From contig JAKSMG010000004.1 in the NCBI GenBank assembly GCA_024400755.1, forward strand, positions 62,001 through 126,000: a DNA stretch of 64,000 bases. Direction: 5' to 3'. Below are positions 23,442-32,300 of this stretch, in pieces. Source of the DNA: Bacteroidales bacterium (GTDB lineage Bacteria; Bacteroidota; Bacteroidia; Bacteroidales; WCHB1-69). Both the position numbers and the translations under genes were made by a program. Within the stretch, counting starts at the first letter, position 1; each line of letters starts with the position of its first letter. A model generated the notes under the pieces. It did no database searches, was not told where the DNA came from, and saw nothing but the letters and a program-made list of their open reading frames with translations.

Positions 23442-25433
23442 ATGAATAGTGCAACAGAATCAGTAGAAATCACCTCAAAAGGTATCAGGAAAGTGCTGAA
23501 CAAGTATACTCCGCAACGAGCCATTGCAGAATATATCTGGAACGGCTTTGATGCTCATGCCTCTGTGGTGAGAGTTTTAATAGAAAGTGAAACCACATAT
23601 GACAGCATAGTTAAGGTTCGTGTTGTTGACAATGGGGATGGCATTGTATATGATTTGCTTCCTGTTGCCTTTAAAAAGTTCTATGAGTCACATAAGTCGG
23701 CAAAAGGAAATGTGGATAGCCGCTTTTCAAGAGGAAAGAACGGTTATGGCCGATTCACATTCTTTAAATTTGCTGATAATGTTGTATGGAACACTGTTTA
23801 TAAAAATGATGATTTGTTTAAGTATAGCATAGACATAAACTCCCAAAAACTGACAGATTATCATGCATCTGAACCTGAGATAACCTCAGAGACTGAAACT
23901 GGAACTGAGGTTGTTTTTACCAATATCAATAATGACGACTTGTCAACCCCTTGGGTAAAAGATAAGCTTATTCCGTATCTTCGAGCCGAATTTGCTTGGT
24001 ATTTCAAAGTTTATCCAGAGAGAAAACTATATATTGACGACGAACTTTTGGATTGCTCATCAGTTATAGCTGACAGCGAAATGTTTGATTTACCCATTCA
24101 ACTTGAAGATGTTGACAATGAATTGTTTCATGTGTACTACTTCCAGTGGAATGTAAAACCACAAGATGAATATTCCAGGTTTTATTTCATGAGTGTTAAT
24201 GGTGATTTGAAATACCAAAAAACCACCCTATATAACAATAAAGGAGATTATTTCTGGCACAGTGTTTTGATAAAGAGCACGTTTTTCAACAGTTTGGCTG
24301 ATATTGAAGACGATGATGAGCGCAATTTGTTTTCATCGTTGCCAGAACGCCGAGTTTTCAAATCCTTAAAAGACGAACTTAATGATTATTTGGGTAAAAA
24401 GCGTCGTCCTTTTTTAAAAGCCAAAGCAGAGGTGTTGATTGGAGATTATGAATCGGAAAATCTTTTTTCTTTTATTGGTAAATCTCCATGGGAGATCGAG
24501 AGAAAGAGATATTTGCAATGTTTTATTAAGGAACTTTATGAGGTAGAACCTGCCGTATTTACGAAATTGAATGCTGCCCAAAAGAAGATATTCATTCGCT
24601 TGCTTGACCAAGTGATGGATACGGATAACAACGAGAACCTGTTCAAAATTCTAGGTGAGCTAGTTGAGTTGGAAGAAGAAGACAAAAAAACGTTTGCTGC
24701 TATTTTACAGACCACAAAGCTTAAGAATGTAATAGCTACAATACAATTGATTGAAGACAGACTTGAGACCATCAAAGCATTAAGGTTAATAAACTTTGAC
24801 CGCACTTTGAAAGCTGGAGAGGTGAACCATCTACAGAAACTAATAGAATATCACTATTGGATTTTTGGAGAGGAGTATAGGTATGTTTGTGCCGAAGAGG
24901 TAAAATTCCAAGAAGCCTTGAATAGATACAGGTATATATTACATGACGTGACAGAAAAAGAATACGTGAACCATCCTGACAAATATAAAGAAATGGACCT
25001 GTTTATCACTGGACAAGATTTTAAGAATAACAGCCCTTCAAATTTGGTGGTTGAAATAAAAAATCCTACCAATGTCACTAATCTGAATATGGACCACTAT
25101 ACGCAGATTAACAAATATATGAATGTGATTAGAAATCAGAAAGGGTTTAATGATCCCAATACTTACTGGACCTTCTTACTTATTGGACTTGGAATAGATG
25201 ATGTGGCAGAACAACAAATAAAAGATCCGAAGTCAGGATTGTGCATTGAAAAGGATAATTACCGCCTTTACATGAAGACTTGGGCACAGGTGCTGAATGA
25301 AACAGATGCAAGGCACAAGTATTTGAAAGAAAAACTGGAAAGTGTGAGAGACGACCTATCAACGATAGATAATGCAGATAATATGGTTGAAAGAGTTATT
25401 AATAACACGGCTGCCGCCAAGGATGTCGTTTAG
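23442..25433 (+). CDS. GHKL ATPase fused to a Shedu/DUF4263-like nuclease domain, fourth gene of the set
   Basis: 663 residues. Bergerat-fold ATPase at the N-terminus: N box E30-x3-N34-x2-D37 (EYIWNGFDAHA), G1 box DNGDGI (63-68), lid RGKNGYGRF (98-106). A transducer-like middle follows (to about 330). The C-terminal part has a helical segment with YHYWIFGEEYRY and a PD-(D/E)XK core: Asp519 in EMDLFITG and Glu538-x-Lys540 in VVEIKNPT, in the style of Shedu (DUF4263). Architecture suggests an ATP-driven clamp that gates DNA cleavage. It resembles MORC/Hsp90-like ATPases at the head of some anti-phage proteins; the exact family is unknown to me. Confidence 0.8.
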   Translation: MNSATESVEITSKGIRKVLNKYTPQRAIAEYIWNGFDAHASVVRVLIESETTYDSIVKVRVVDNGDGIVYDLLPVAFKKFYESHKSAKGNVDSRFSRGKNGYGRFTFFKFADNVVWNTVYKNDDLFKYSIDINSQKLTDYHASEPEITSETETGTEVVFTNINNDDLSTPWVKDKLIPYLRAEFAWYFKVYPERKLYIDDELLDCSSVIADSEMFDLPIQLEDVDNELFHVYYFQWNVKPQDEYSRFYFMSVNGDLKYQKTTLYNNKGDYFWHSVLIKSTFFNSLADIEDDDERNLFSSLPERRVFKSLKDELNDYLGKKRRPFLKAKAEVLIGDYESENLFSFIGKSPWEIERKRYLQCFIKELYEVEPAVFTKLNAAQKKIFIRLLDQVMDTDNNENLFKILGELVELEEEDKKTFAAILQTTKLKNVIATIQLIEDRLETIKALRLINFDRTLKAGEVNHLQKLIEYHYWIFGEEYRYVCAEEVKFQEALNRYRYILHDVTEKEYVNHPDKYKEMDLFITGQDFKNNSPSNLVVEIKNPTNVTNLNMDHYTQINKYMNVIRNQKGFNDPNTYWTFLLIGLGIDDVAEQQIKDPKSGLCIEKDNYRLYMKTWAQVLNETDARHKYLKEKLESVRDDLSTIDNADNMVERVINNTAAAKDVV

Positions 25434-25515
25434 ATCTTTTTATCATTTTTTGTTGGTGTTAATCATAAATTATTAGTTTGGAAAAAGAAGTCAAATGTCG
25501 TTTGATCTCTGGTAA

Positions 25516-25839
25516 TTGACTGAACAGCAGAAGGATACGATAAAAGAATTGTCGAAATACAGATTCAACAATCGTATATCAACTGGCAATATCTACAATT
25601 GGCTCAAATATTTTAAAGAAACAGAAGTTGATGATGCGCTGATTTTTTTGTCGCATGTTGACTGTTATACGGAAGCCTATATCGTTGCTTCGCTTTATTG
25701 TAATATCGATTCATTTATTAAACTTGAGATATCAGCAAGACATTGTTATATATGCAACTGCCTGAGGCCGAAGTTAATCGCAATTTCAAGGATTTATAAT
25801 ATAGAATTCGATAAAGGGCAAAAGACCAAAATAATATAG
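25516..25839 (+). CDS. short protein resembling the N-terminus of a phosphoribosyltransferase-like defence protein
   Basis: 107 residues from a TTG start (an in-frame TAA lies directly upstream; there is no ATG). The pattern ISTGNIYNWLKYFKETEVDD and ALIFLSHVDCYTEAYIV recalls the N-terminal helical region of larger phosphoribosyltransferase-like proteins in defence islands. The catalytic part is absent, so I regard this as a 3'-truncated gene. It may be non-functional. Confidence 0.4.
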   Translation: MTEQQKDTIKELSKYRFNNRISTGNIYNWLKYFKETEVDDALIFLSHVDCYTEAYIVASLYCNIDSFIKLEISARHCYICNCLRPKLIAISRIYNIEFDKGQKTKII

Positions 25840-25841
25840 GG

Positions 25842-25884
25842 CGCAGCGTGCAATTTCTGCGGATGCACCCTCCTATTTTTTTTT
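25842..25884. terminator. terminator between convergent genes
   Basis: CGCAG (25842-25846) and CTGCG (25857-25861) inside a wider GGGCGCA...TGCACCC repeat, followed by CCTCCTATTTTTTTTTC. It lies directly after the stop of the short gene and before the restriction gene on the opposite strand. Confidence 0.55.
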
Positions 25885-25947
25885 CTCACAACCTTTAATT
25901 GATACGAACAACGGTCATAAAGCAAGTGTAAGAAGACTAAAAATCTT

Positions 25948-26655
25948 CTACAAAAACCGTATGTAATGCACAACCTTGTCGGCAAAATCTTCGTAGTCGT
26001 TGTGGACTACAGCGGAGGAAAAGTTGCCATATTGCATAGGTGATTCGCAGACTTTGAGATTCTGCAGACGTTCGTAATAATGGACATAATCATATCTGTC
26101 GAAAACTTCTTCTTTGATTTCTGGCAGATGCACCACAAATAGTAACGTTTTAGTTGGCGTATGCACCGATGTCTGTATGTCATCTTTTGAGAGAGTCAGA
26201 TATTTGGCTGAATTATGGACGGAAAACTCCTCCCATTTTTGAATAGTGCCGTCATTTTTATAATATGGCAGTTTGTCGGGAATGATAAAAATCTGGAAAT
26301 AAGGGATGTTCGCGCAGCGGATGTTTGCCGTTTCACCCAACATGTTCTCGAAATAATTGTTGGAATTTTGTGAATAATTCTGCATCACAAATTTCACTCC
26401 AATTCCTGCAATAGGTTTGGAGTTCTTCAATATTGTGATATCCACGACTTTATCGATGTACCGACCGTCTAATTTCATTTCTTTGCCATTCCCAACGCCC
26501 AGCGATTGCACATAATAACCGACACCTAACCGTTCTTTCAGATCTCGGGCGATGGCACCGTGTAAGATTTTCAGTTTCTCATTACTGCGAGAACCTGTTT
26601 CAAGGAACTTCTTAAAAGAGTTCCCGACTACCGTTAGAAATTCTTGATTGTCCAT
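25948..26655 (-). CDS. type II restriction endonuclease
   Basis: 235 residues, coded right after and overlapping a DNA adenine methyltransferase. The likely catalytic region is DGRYIDKVVDITILKNSKPI followed by AGIGVKF: an Asp, then G-V-K where E-x-K would be usual in a PD-(D/E)XK enzyme. The preceding GVGYYVQSLGVGNGKEMKL and the following NYFENMLGETANIR suit a small type II enzyme. The recognition site cannot be told. The odd Gly in the active-site triad could mean that a nearby Glu substitutes (as in some families) or that the enzyme is weak. Confidence 0.75.
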   Translation of the reverse strand: MDNQEFLTVVGNSFKKFLETGSRSNEKLKILHGAIARDLKERLGVGYYVQSLGVGNGKEMKLDGRYIDKVVDITILKNSKPIAGIGVKFVMQNYSQNSNNYFENMLGETANIRCANIPYFQIFIIPDKLPYYKNDGTIQKWEEFSVHNSAKYLTLSKDDIQTSVHTPTKTLLFVVHLPEIKEEVFDRYDYVHYYERLQNLKVCESPMQYGNFSSAVVHNDYEDFADKVVHYIRFL

Positions 26656-28066
26656 ATTTTTCAGATAATTTGTAATTCAAATATTGTTCTAAATCTTTTG
26701 ATGCGAATGTGTAATAGCCACCACTTTTATAATTTTTCAGAAGCTTTATATAATTGATAAAATCTTCTGAATAAACAAGTTGCTTGATTGTTTCAAATTC
26801 AATGTCGGTAAGGATGTATAGTCCACTGTAGATACCTGCCCCTTGAGGAACACACTCTAATTTGATGCTGCCTTTATCTTTAATAAGAGTATTTATAGCA
26901 TATTTCACCTTTGAAACATCTTTCAGCGCTTGAGTGCGTCCAAAAAGATACCAGAACTTATCATCTTCAATATCCCTGCTTTTGGAAAGCTTATCTTGGT
27001 GAGATAACAAATGGTTATAAGCCTCGGTATTATTCATAAAATCCTTTAGAGGCAAGGGTTTTCCCTTTTTATCGTATGGATAAATACACTTGCTCCATTT
27101 TCCCGTAGATGCTTTCAAAATATCAATGGTGCCTTCTGTGAAATCAAAATCGCCGATGAAAACTTTATCTGCAAGCGTAGCAAAGCCATTTTTCACAGAC
27201 GCATACGGATAACCGTATGTTGTCTTGATATTATTCAGAAGCGAAAGGTGTTCTTTTTTTGAAAAATAGAAGTTCTTACCTATCTGAATGTCCGAATAAG
27301 AAAGTTTTTCCTGGAATTTCGCTTTAAGTTTTTCTCCATCAAAGGTATAATAATCTATATGACTGTTTTTCTTTGATTTTGAAAATCGTGAAATGAAAGT
27401 GTATGTTGTAGCTTCAAATGGTTGAAAGTGTTCTAAATCAATCACACCAGACAAATTCTGATGTGTGTGAATGTATTGACGAAGATGTGTCCCAGCCAAA
27501 CTTCCTAACCATGAACTCGGAGTAATCAAGCACATTAATCCGCCTTTTGCCAACATATTAAATCCGATCTCAAAAAAGACGATGAACAGATCCGTCATTC
27601 CACCTTCTGCAAACTTGAACTTTTTTACGGTTTCATAACTATTTTCAAGATTATGGACGCGCACATAGGGCGGATTGCCGAAGACATAATCCATTTTTCC
27701 ATTGAAACGGTCAACGGTTAATGTGTCGGTATTGACAACGTCCCATTTCACTTTGGATATACCGTATCCTTCCACTATATTGTTGAGGCTTTGGATACAT
27801 TTGTCACACTCCGCGGCATCTAATTCTATGCCATGGATATAGGTCTCCAATTCATGCTTCAACTTGGATAAATCCTGTTTCTGGGTAAGAAAAGATGTGC
27901 AATATCGCCTCACAATTTCCATGAGGAAAGCACCGTCACCGCAACTATTGTCAATGACGTGTTTTTTGAGGATGGCTGGTTTATCATATCCTCCAAAATC
28001 AAGGATCACCTTGACCAAATAATCGGGCGTATAGACCCGCCCGTGTTGTTTGACTGCCTTTGCCAT
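26612..28066 (-). CDS. DNA N6-adenine methyltransferase of the R-M system
   Basis: 484 residues. Motif I-like VIDNSCGDGAFL binds S-adenosylmethionine; catalytic motif IV NPPYVRVH; the order I then IV with a long C-terminal recognition domain is the gamma class. It protects host DNA from the adjacent nuclease by methylating adenine in the same site. The frame overlaps the endonuclease gene by 44 nt, which couples their translation and puts methyltransferase first. Upstream is a long folded leader (28104-28269) with a terminator, so the pair seems controlled by RNA and not by a C protein; none is present. Confidence 0.88.
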   Translation of the reverse strand: MAKAVKQHGRVYTPDYLVKVILDFGGYDKPAILKKHVIDNSCGDGAFLMEIVRRYCTSFLTQKQDLSKLKHELETYIHGIELDAAECDKCIQSLNNIVEGYGISKVKWDVVNTDTLTVDRFNGKMDYVFGNPPYVRVHNLENSYETVKKFKFAEGGMTDLFIVFFEIGFNMLAKGGLMCLITPSSWLGSLAGTHLRQYIHTHQNLSGVIDLEHFQPFEATTYTFISRFSKSKKNSHIDYYTFDGEKLKAKFQEKLSYSDIQIGKNFYFSKKEHLSLLNNIKTTYGYPYASVKNGFATLADKVFIGDFDFTEGTIDILKASTGKWSKCIYPYDKKGKPLPLKDFMNNTEAYNHLLSHQDKLSKSRDIEDDKFWYLFGRTQALKDVSKVKYAINTLIKDKGSIKLECVPQGAGIYSGLYILTDIEFETIKQLVYSEDFINYIKLLKNYKSGGYYTFASKDLEQYLNYKLSEKYGQSRISNGSRELF

Positions 28067-28103
28067 ACGCTTTCATTTTGGCGTTTGGCTTTTTATCGGA
28101 ATT

Positions 28104-28269
28104 CGGGCAACCCTTCGGACAAAAAAACGTGGACTTTGACATTATCCACATTCTGAGGCCGTGAGAATTGCCCGTTATACCAGATAAGCCAAAAGCCCAC
28201 GCTTGGCGCAGGCATTTACTGACTTATTCGAGGTATAACTTTATCTAAAATTTCTCACGTTCCAGAATG
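28104..28269 (-). ncRNA. structured leader RNA with terminator/antiterminator choice, upstream of the R-M operon
   Basis: On minus, perfect helices: 28149-28155 with 28263-28269 (7 bp), 28161-28167 with 28252-28258 (7), 28174-28181 with 28232-28239 (8), and an apical stem GCCAA/TTGGC (28188-28192 with 28203-28207). AGATAA (28183-28188) could pair with TTATCT (28241-28246) only as a pseudoknot or alternative. A terminator stem (28145-28151 with 28127-28133, one G-U pair), followed by seven U (28127-28121), uses part of the outermost helix, so the folds compete. CGGGCAA (28104-28110) can pair with 28168-28174. Same logic as the 13.2-kb leader. Confidence 0.65.
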
Positions 28270-28280
28270 ATACCGAATAA

Positions 28281-28387
28281 ATAGCAAACGCTATGATTGA
28301 TAATATGTTAGTTTACTTTTCTTTCTATATTTCTCTTTTTTGTTGATACTTCAAATTTGAAGTTTAAGGATAGCCACAAACGCTATC
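28281..28387 (-). promoter_or_regulatory. shared palindromic promoter element (copy 3) with a second half-copy
   Basis: GATAGC-N7-GCTATC at 28369-28387 (minus: GATAGCGTTTGTGGCTATC), with the upstream TTTTAGTCTGTTTC also seen at copy 2. A shorter relative, ATAGC-AAAC-GCTAT, lies at 28281-28293, right before the leader RNA. The sequence between the two is AT-rich and holds the small palindrome TTCAAATTTGAA (28350-28361). Together with the leader this accounts for the gene-free stretch 28067-28438. Confidence 0.5.
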
Positions 28388-28438
28388 TATTATTATATAT
28401 GGTTGGTTTTAGTCTGTTTCGATATTCTAATTATTTCG

Positions 28439-29254
28439 TTATTTCAATAGTTTTTTTGATTCTACATCCTCAAGGATGGACATTTGCTGTATGGCAATCT
28501 GATTAAGACGCTGCAAGCGTTCCGATTGAGACATCCCGTCATTAATGAATACAGCATTTATATTCTCCATGTTGGAGAGACAGATTAGTTGATTGATTGA
28601 GGCATAATCCCGCATGTTCCCTTTTAAATGGGGATTGGCCTCACGCCACTCTTTCGCTGTGATGCCAAACAGAGCTACGTTGAGCACATCTGCTTCCTCA
28701 GCGTAGATAAGGGATTTATGGTATTCGTCAATTTCATTTGGGATAAGGTTGGACTTTATGGCATCCGTGTGTATGTGATAGTTGATTTTTGATAATTCAC
28801 GTTTGGCCGACCATCCAAGTAATTTCTGTTCATCTTCTTTCAGACGTTGGAATTCCTCAATTAGATAAAGCTTGAATGGGACACTAATGGCAGAACCAAA
28901 CTCAAAAGCGATATCTTTGTGTGCATAGGTTCCGCCGTAACGGCCTTTTTTGACAAAGATTCCAATGGCATTGGTCTGCTCAATCCATTCAGACGCACTC
29001 AAGACGAAGTTGGGAAGGCCAGCTTGCATTCTAAAGTGGTCAAATTCGACCACTTTAAAATCAGGGTTGTGAATCATTTCCCAAGTGCCAAGAAATTCGA
29101 TGGTATAGCGATTCCTCAGCCAGTTTTTGATAATGTCCGCAGCGCGTATTCCATCTTTTTTGGCCCCGGCCATATCAGTGAGGCAAATAAAATCTTTACC
29201 ATCGCTTGCAATAACGGTGATGGGAGTGTCTTGCACAATAAGCTTATTTGCCAT
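28439..29254 (-). CDS. KilA-N domain protein
   Basis: 271 residues. The KilA-N DNA-binding domain occupies the first 130 residues: LTDMAGAKKDGIRAADIIKN, WLRNRYTIEFLGTWE, and GRYGGTYAHKDIAFEFGSAI with the family's YAHxDIAxxF. The C-terminal half is helical with EIDEYHKSLIYAEEADVLNV. KilA-N proteins derive from phages and large DNA viruses and in Bacteroidales are common in mobile or variable regions; they are thought to act as DNA-binding regulators. It stands alone between the R-M operon and nifJ. Confidence 0.85.
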   Translation of the reverse strand: MANKLIVQDTPITVIASDGKDFICLTDMAGAKKDGIRAADIIKNWLRNRYTIEFLGTWEMIHNPDFKVVEFDHFRMQAGLPNFVLSASEWIEQTNAIGIFVKKGRYGGTYAHKDIAFEFGSAISVPFKLYLIEEFQRLKEDEQKLLGWSAKRELSKINYHIHTDAIKSNLIPNEIDEYHKSLIYAEEADVLNVALFGITAKEWREANPHLKGNMRDYASINQLICLSNMENINAVFINDGMSQSERLQRLNQIAIQQMSILEDVESKKLLK

Positions 29255-29284
29255 ACTATTACAATGATATTTTAAATTTTTGAA

Positions 29285-29316
29285 AATCAGGGCGACCCTT
29301 TCGGGCTGCCCTGATT
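29285..29316. terminator. terminator after nifJ
   Basis: AATCAGGGC (29285-29293) with GCCCTGATT (29308-29316); inner bases ACCCTTTCGGG extend the stem. It lies 25 bp downstream of the nifJ stop and before the KilA-N start. Confidence 0.7.
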
Positions 29317-29341
29317 GATGATAAATGTTATGAGTTCAGGA

Positions 29342-32300
29342 TTATTTTTCTTCGCTCAGTTTCTTGTAACCTTCGTAACGAAGTTTGGCGAATTGTTCGG
29401 TCTTGGCGAACAATTCCTTAGCTTCTTCTGGGAAGGTCTTCAGCAGTGAGTTGTAACGAACTTCGCCCATGATGAAGTTCTGGAACTTGCTCCAGTCGGG
29501 TTCTTTGCTGTCCAAGTGGAAACCGTTCTGACCAGCTTCTTCTTCAGCCGGGTTGAATCTCCACAAGTGCCAGTAACCGCATTCAACTGCCAAGGCTTCT
29601 TCGTGTTGTGTACGACCCATACCCACCTTGATACCGTGGTTGATACAAGGAGCATAGCAAATTACCAATGATGGTCCGTGGTAAGCTTCAGCTTCCTTGA
29701 TGGCCTTGAAGTATTGAGCCTGGCTTGCACCCATAGCAACTTGTGCCACATATACATAACCATAACTCTTAGCAATCATACCGAGGTCTTTCTTGCGAAC
29801 CTTCTTACCTGAAGCGGCAAATTTGGCTACTGCGCCGGCAGGAGTTGCCTTTGATGACTGACCACCAGTATTTGAATAAACTTCAGTATCGAGTACCAAT
29901 ACGTTTACATCTTCGCCAGAAGCCAAAACGTGGTCTAAGCCGCCGAAACCGATATCGTATGCCCAACCGTCACCACCGAAGATCCACTGTGACTTCTTCA
30001 CCAAGTGGTCTTTCAAAGCAGCGATCTGCTTGCAATAGTCGCAGCTGCATTTTTCAACCATTGGGATGATCTTTTCTGCCAATTCGGCTGTCTTGTTGCC
30101 ATCTTCGCGGTTGTCGATCCAAGCCTGGAACAAGTCTTTGAGTTCTTTGCCGCAAGTATTGCAGTCGGCAATGGCTTCACGCATTACGCGTTCAACACGG
30201 TCACGCATTTTGCGTGTAGCGGTGGCCATACCCAAACCGAATTCTGCGTTGTCTTCGAACAAGCTGTTAGCCCAAGCAACACCCTTGCCGCTTCTATAGT
30301 TCTTGCAATATGGAGTAGCAGGAGCTGAACCACCATAAATAGAAGAACAACCTGTAGCGTTGGCAACAATCATTCTTTCACCGAACAACTGGGTGATACA
30401 TTTAATATATGGAGTTTCGCCGCAACCTGCGCAAGCACCTGAGAACTCGAACAAAGGTTGTGAGAACTGGCTGTTCTTAACAGAAGCGAACTTGTCGATG
30501 AGGTTGTCTTTGTAGGTAACCTTCTTCTGAGCATATTCCCAGTTCTTGGCTTCTTTCATTTGGCTTTCGAGAGGTTTCATAACCAAAGCCTTTTCCTTGG
30601 CAGGACAAACGTCGGCGCAGTTGCCGCAACCGGTGCAGTCCAAAGCAGAAACCTGCATACGGAAATGCATACCCGCAAATTCCTTTGGAGCCTTGATGTC
30701 GATAGCATCCATACCCTTAGGAGCTTTCTTGAGTTCGGCATCAGTCATAACCACTGGACGAATAGCAGCGTGAGGACAAATCAAAGAACATTGGTTACAT
30801 TGGATACATTTTGTGTAATCCCATTCTGGAACAACGGTAGCCACACCACGTTTTTCGTAAGCGGTGGTACCTGCCGGGAATGTACCGTCGATGATTTCCT
30901 TGAATGCGCTAACAGGAAGGTCGTTACCGCACTGTGCAACCATTGGACGCATCACTTTATTGATGAATTCAGGATCACTTGCGTTGCTTTCGAATTGGAA
31001 GTCGGTTGTGCAATCCAATTTTGCCCATTCGGCAGGAATTTCAACCTTGGTGATTTCACCACCACGGTCAACAGCCGCATAGTTCATGTTAACAACGTCT
31101 TCACCCTTCTTACCGTATGACTTAACGATGAATTTCTTCATTTGTTCAACAGCGAGATCGTAAGGAATAACGCCAGAAATCTTGAAGAAGGCAGACTGAA
31201 GGATAGTGTTGGTTCTGTTACCCAAACCAATTTCGCCAGCAATCTTGGTAGCATCAATGATGTACATATTGATGTTGTTCATGGCCAAATATTTCTTTAC
31301 GAAATCAGGAAGATTCTTCTTAGTTTCGGCCACGGTCCAAGGTGAGTTGTACAAGAAGGTACCGTTTTTCTTCAAACCACGCAAACAGTCATATTTACGT
31401 AAATAGGAAGGAACGTGAACAGCAACGAAGTCTGGAGTACCTACCAAGTAAGGAGCCAAGATTGGCTGATCACCGAAACGAAGGTGTGAGCAAGTATAAC
31501 CGCCAGATTTCTTTGAGTCATAATCGAAATAAGCCTGGCTATATTTATTGGTGTTGTCACCAATGATTTTGATAGAGTTCTTGTTTGCACCAACAGTACC
31601 GTCAGCGCCTAAGCCGTAGAACTTGGCTTCAAATGTACCCTTAGGAAGGATAGAGATTTCCTTACCAACCTTGAGTGACTTATGGGTAACATCGTCGTTG
31701 ATACCAACGGTGAATTGGTTCATTGGCTTGGGAGCAGCAAGGTTCTTGTAAACAGCCACGATTTGGGCAGGAGTAGTGTCTTTTGAAGAAAGGCCGTAAC
31801 GACCGCCGATAATCATAGGTTTCTTGTCAGCAGGAATATCTTTGCAAGAAGCGAAAGCTTCTACTACGTCAAGATACAAAGGATCGCCATTAGCGCCTGG
31901 TTCTTTCGTTCTGTCAAGAACACAGATGCGTTTTACTGTTTCAGGAATAACGGCACCCATATATTTTGCTGAAAATGGACGATACAGGTGAACGCAAACG
32001 AGACCTAATTTCTTACCAGCTTTATTTTCTTTATCGATGACAGTTTTGATGACATCGGTAATGGAACCCATAGCGATGATGATGTCAGTGGCATCTTTTG
32101 CACCGTAGAATGTGAAAGGAGCATAGTCACGACCGGTGATCTTGCTCATTTTCTTCATATATTTAGCTACGATATCAGGAAGTGCATCGTAATATTTGTT
32201 CTGCAATTCGCGAGTCTGGAAATAGATGTCGGGATTCTGAGCAGTACCGCGTGTAACAGGATGTTCAGGATTCAAGGCACGTTCACGATATTCTTCGAGA

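Noticed and set aside
28093..28215. 40-codon minus-strand frame MPAPSVGFWLIWYNG... in the R-M leader
   Set aside because: It starts inside the apical region of the folded RNA and ends before the methyltransferase. I treat it as leader, not as a protein gene; whether it is translated is unknown.
13198..28387. Retron (msr-msd) or OMEGA/HEARO RNA as explanation for the two folded leaders
   Set aside because: No reverse transcriptase or TnpB/IscB-like protein is encoded nearby, and both structures end in a terminator just before an unrelated gene.
30005..31406. Several plus-strand open frames opposite nifJ
   Set aside because: All lie in the antisense of one of the best-supported genes and mirror its biased codon use.
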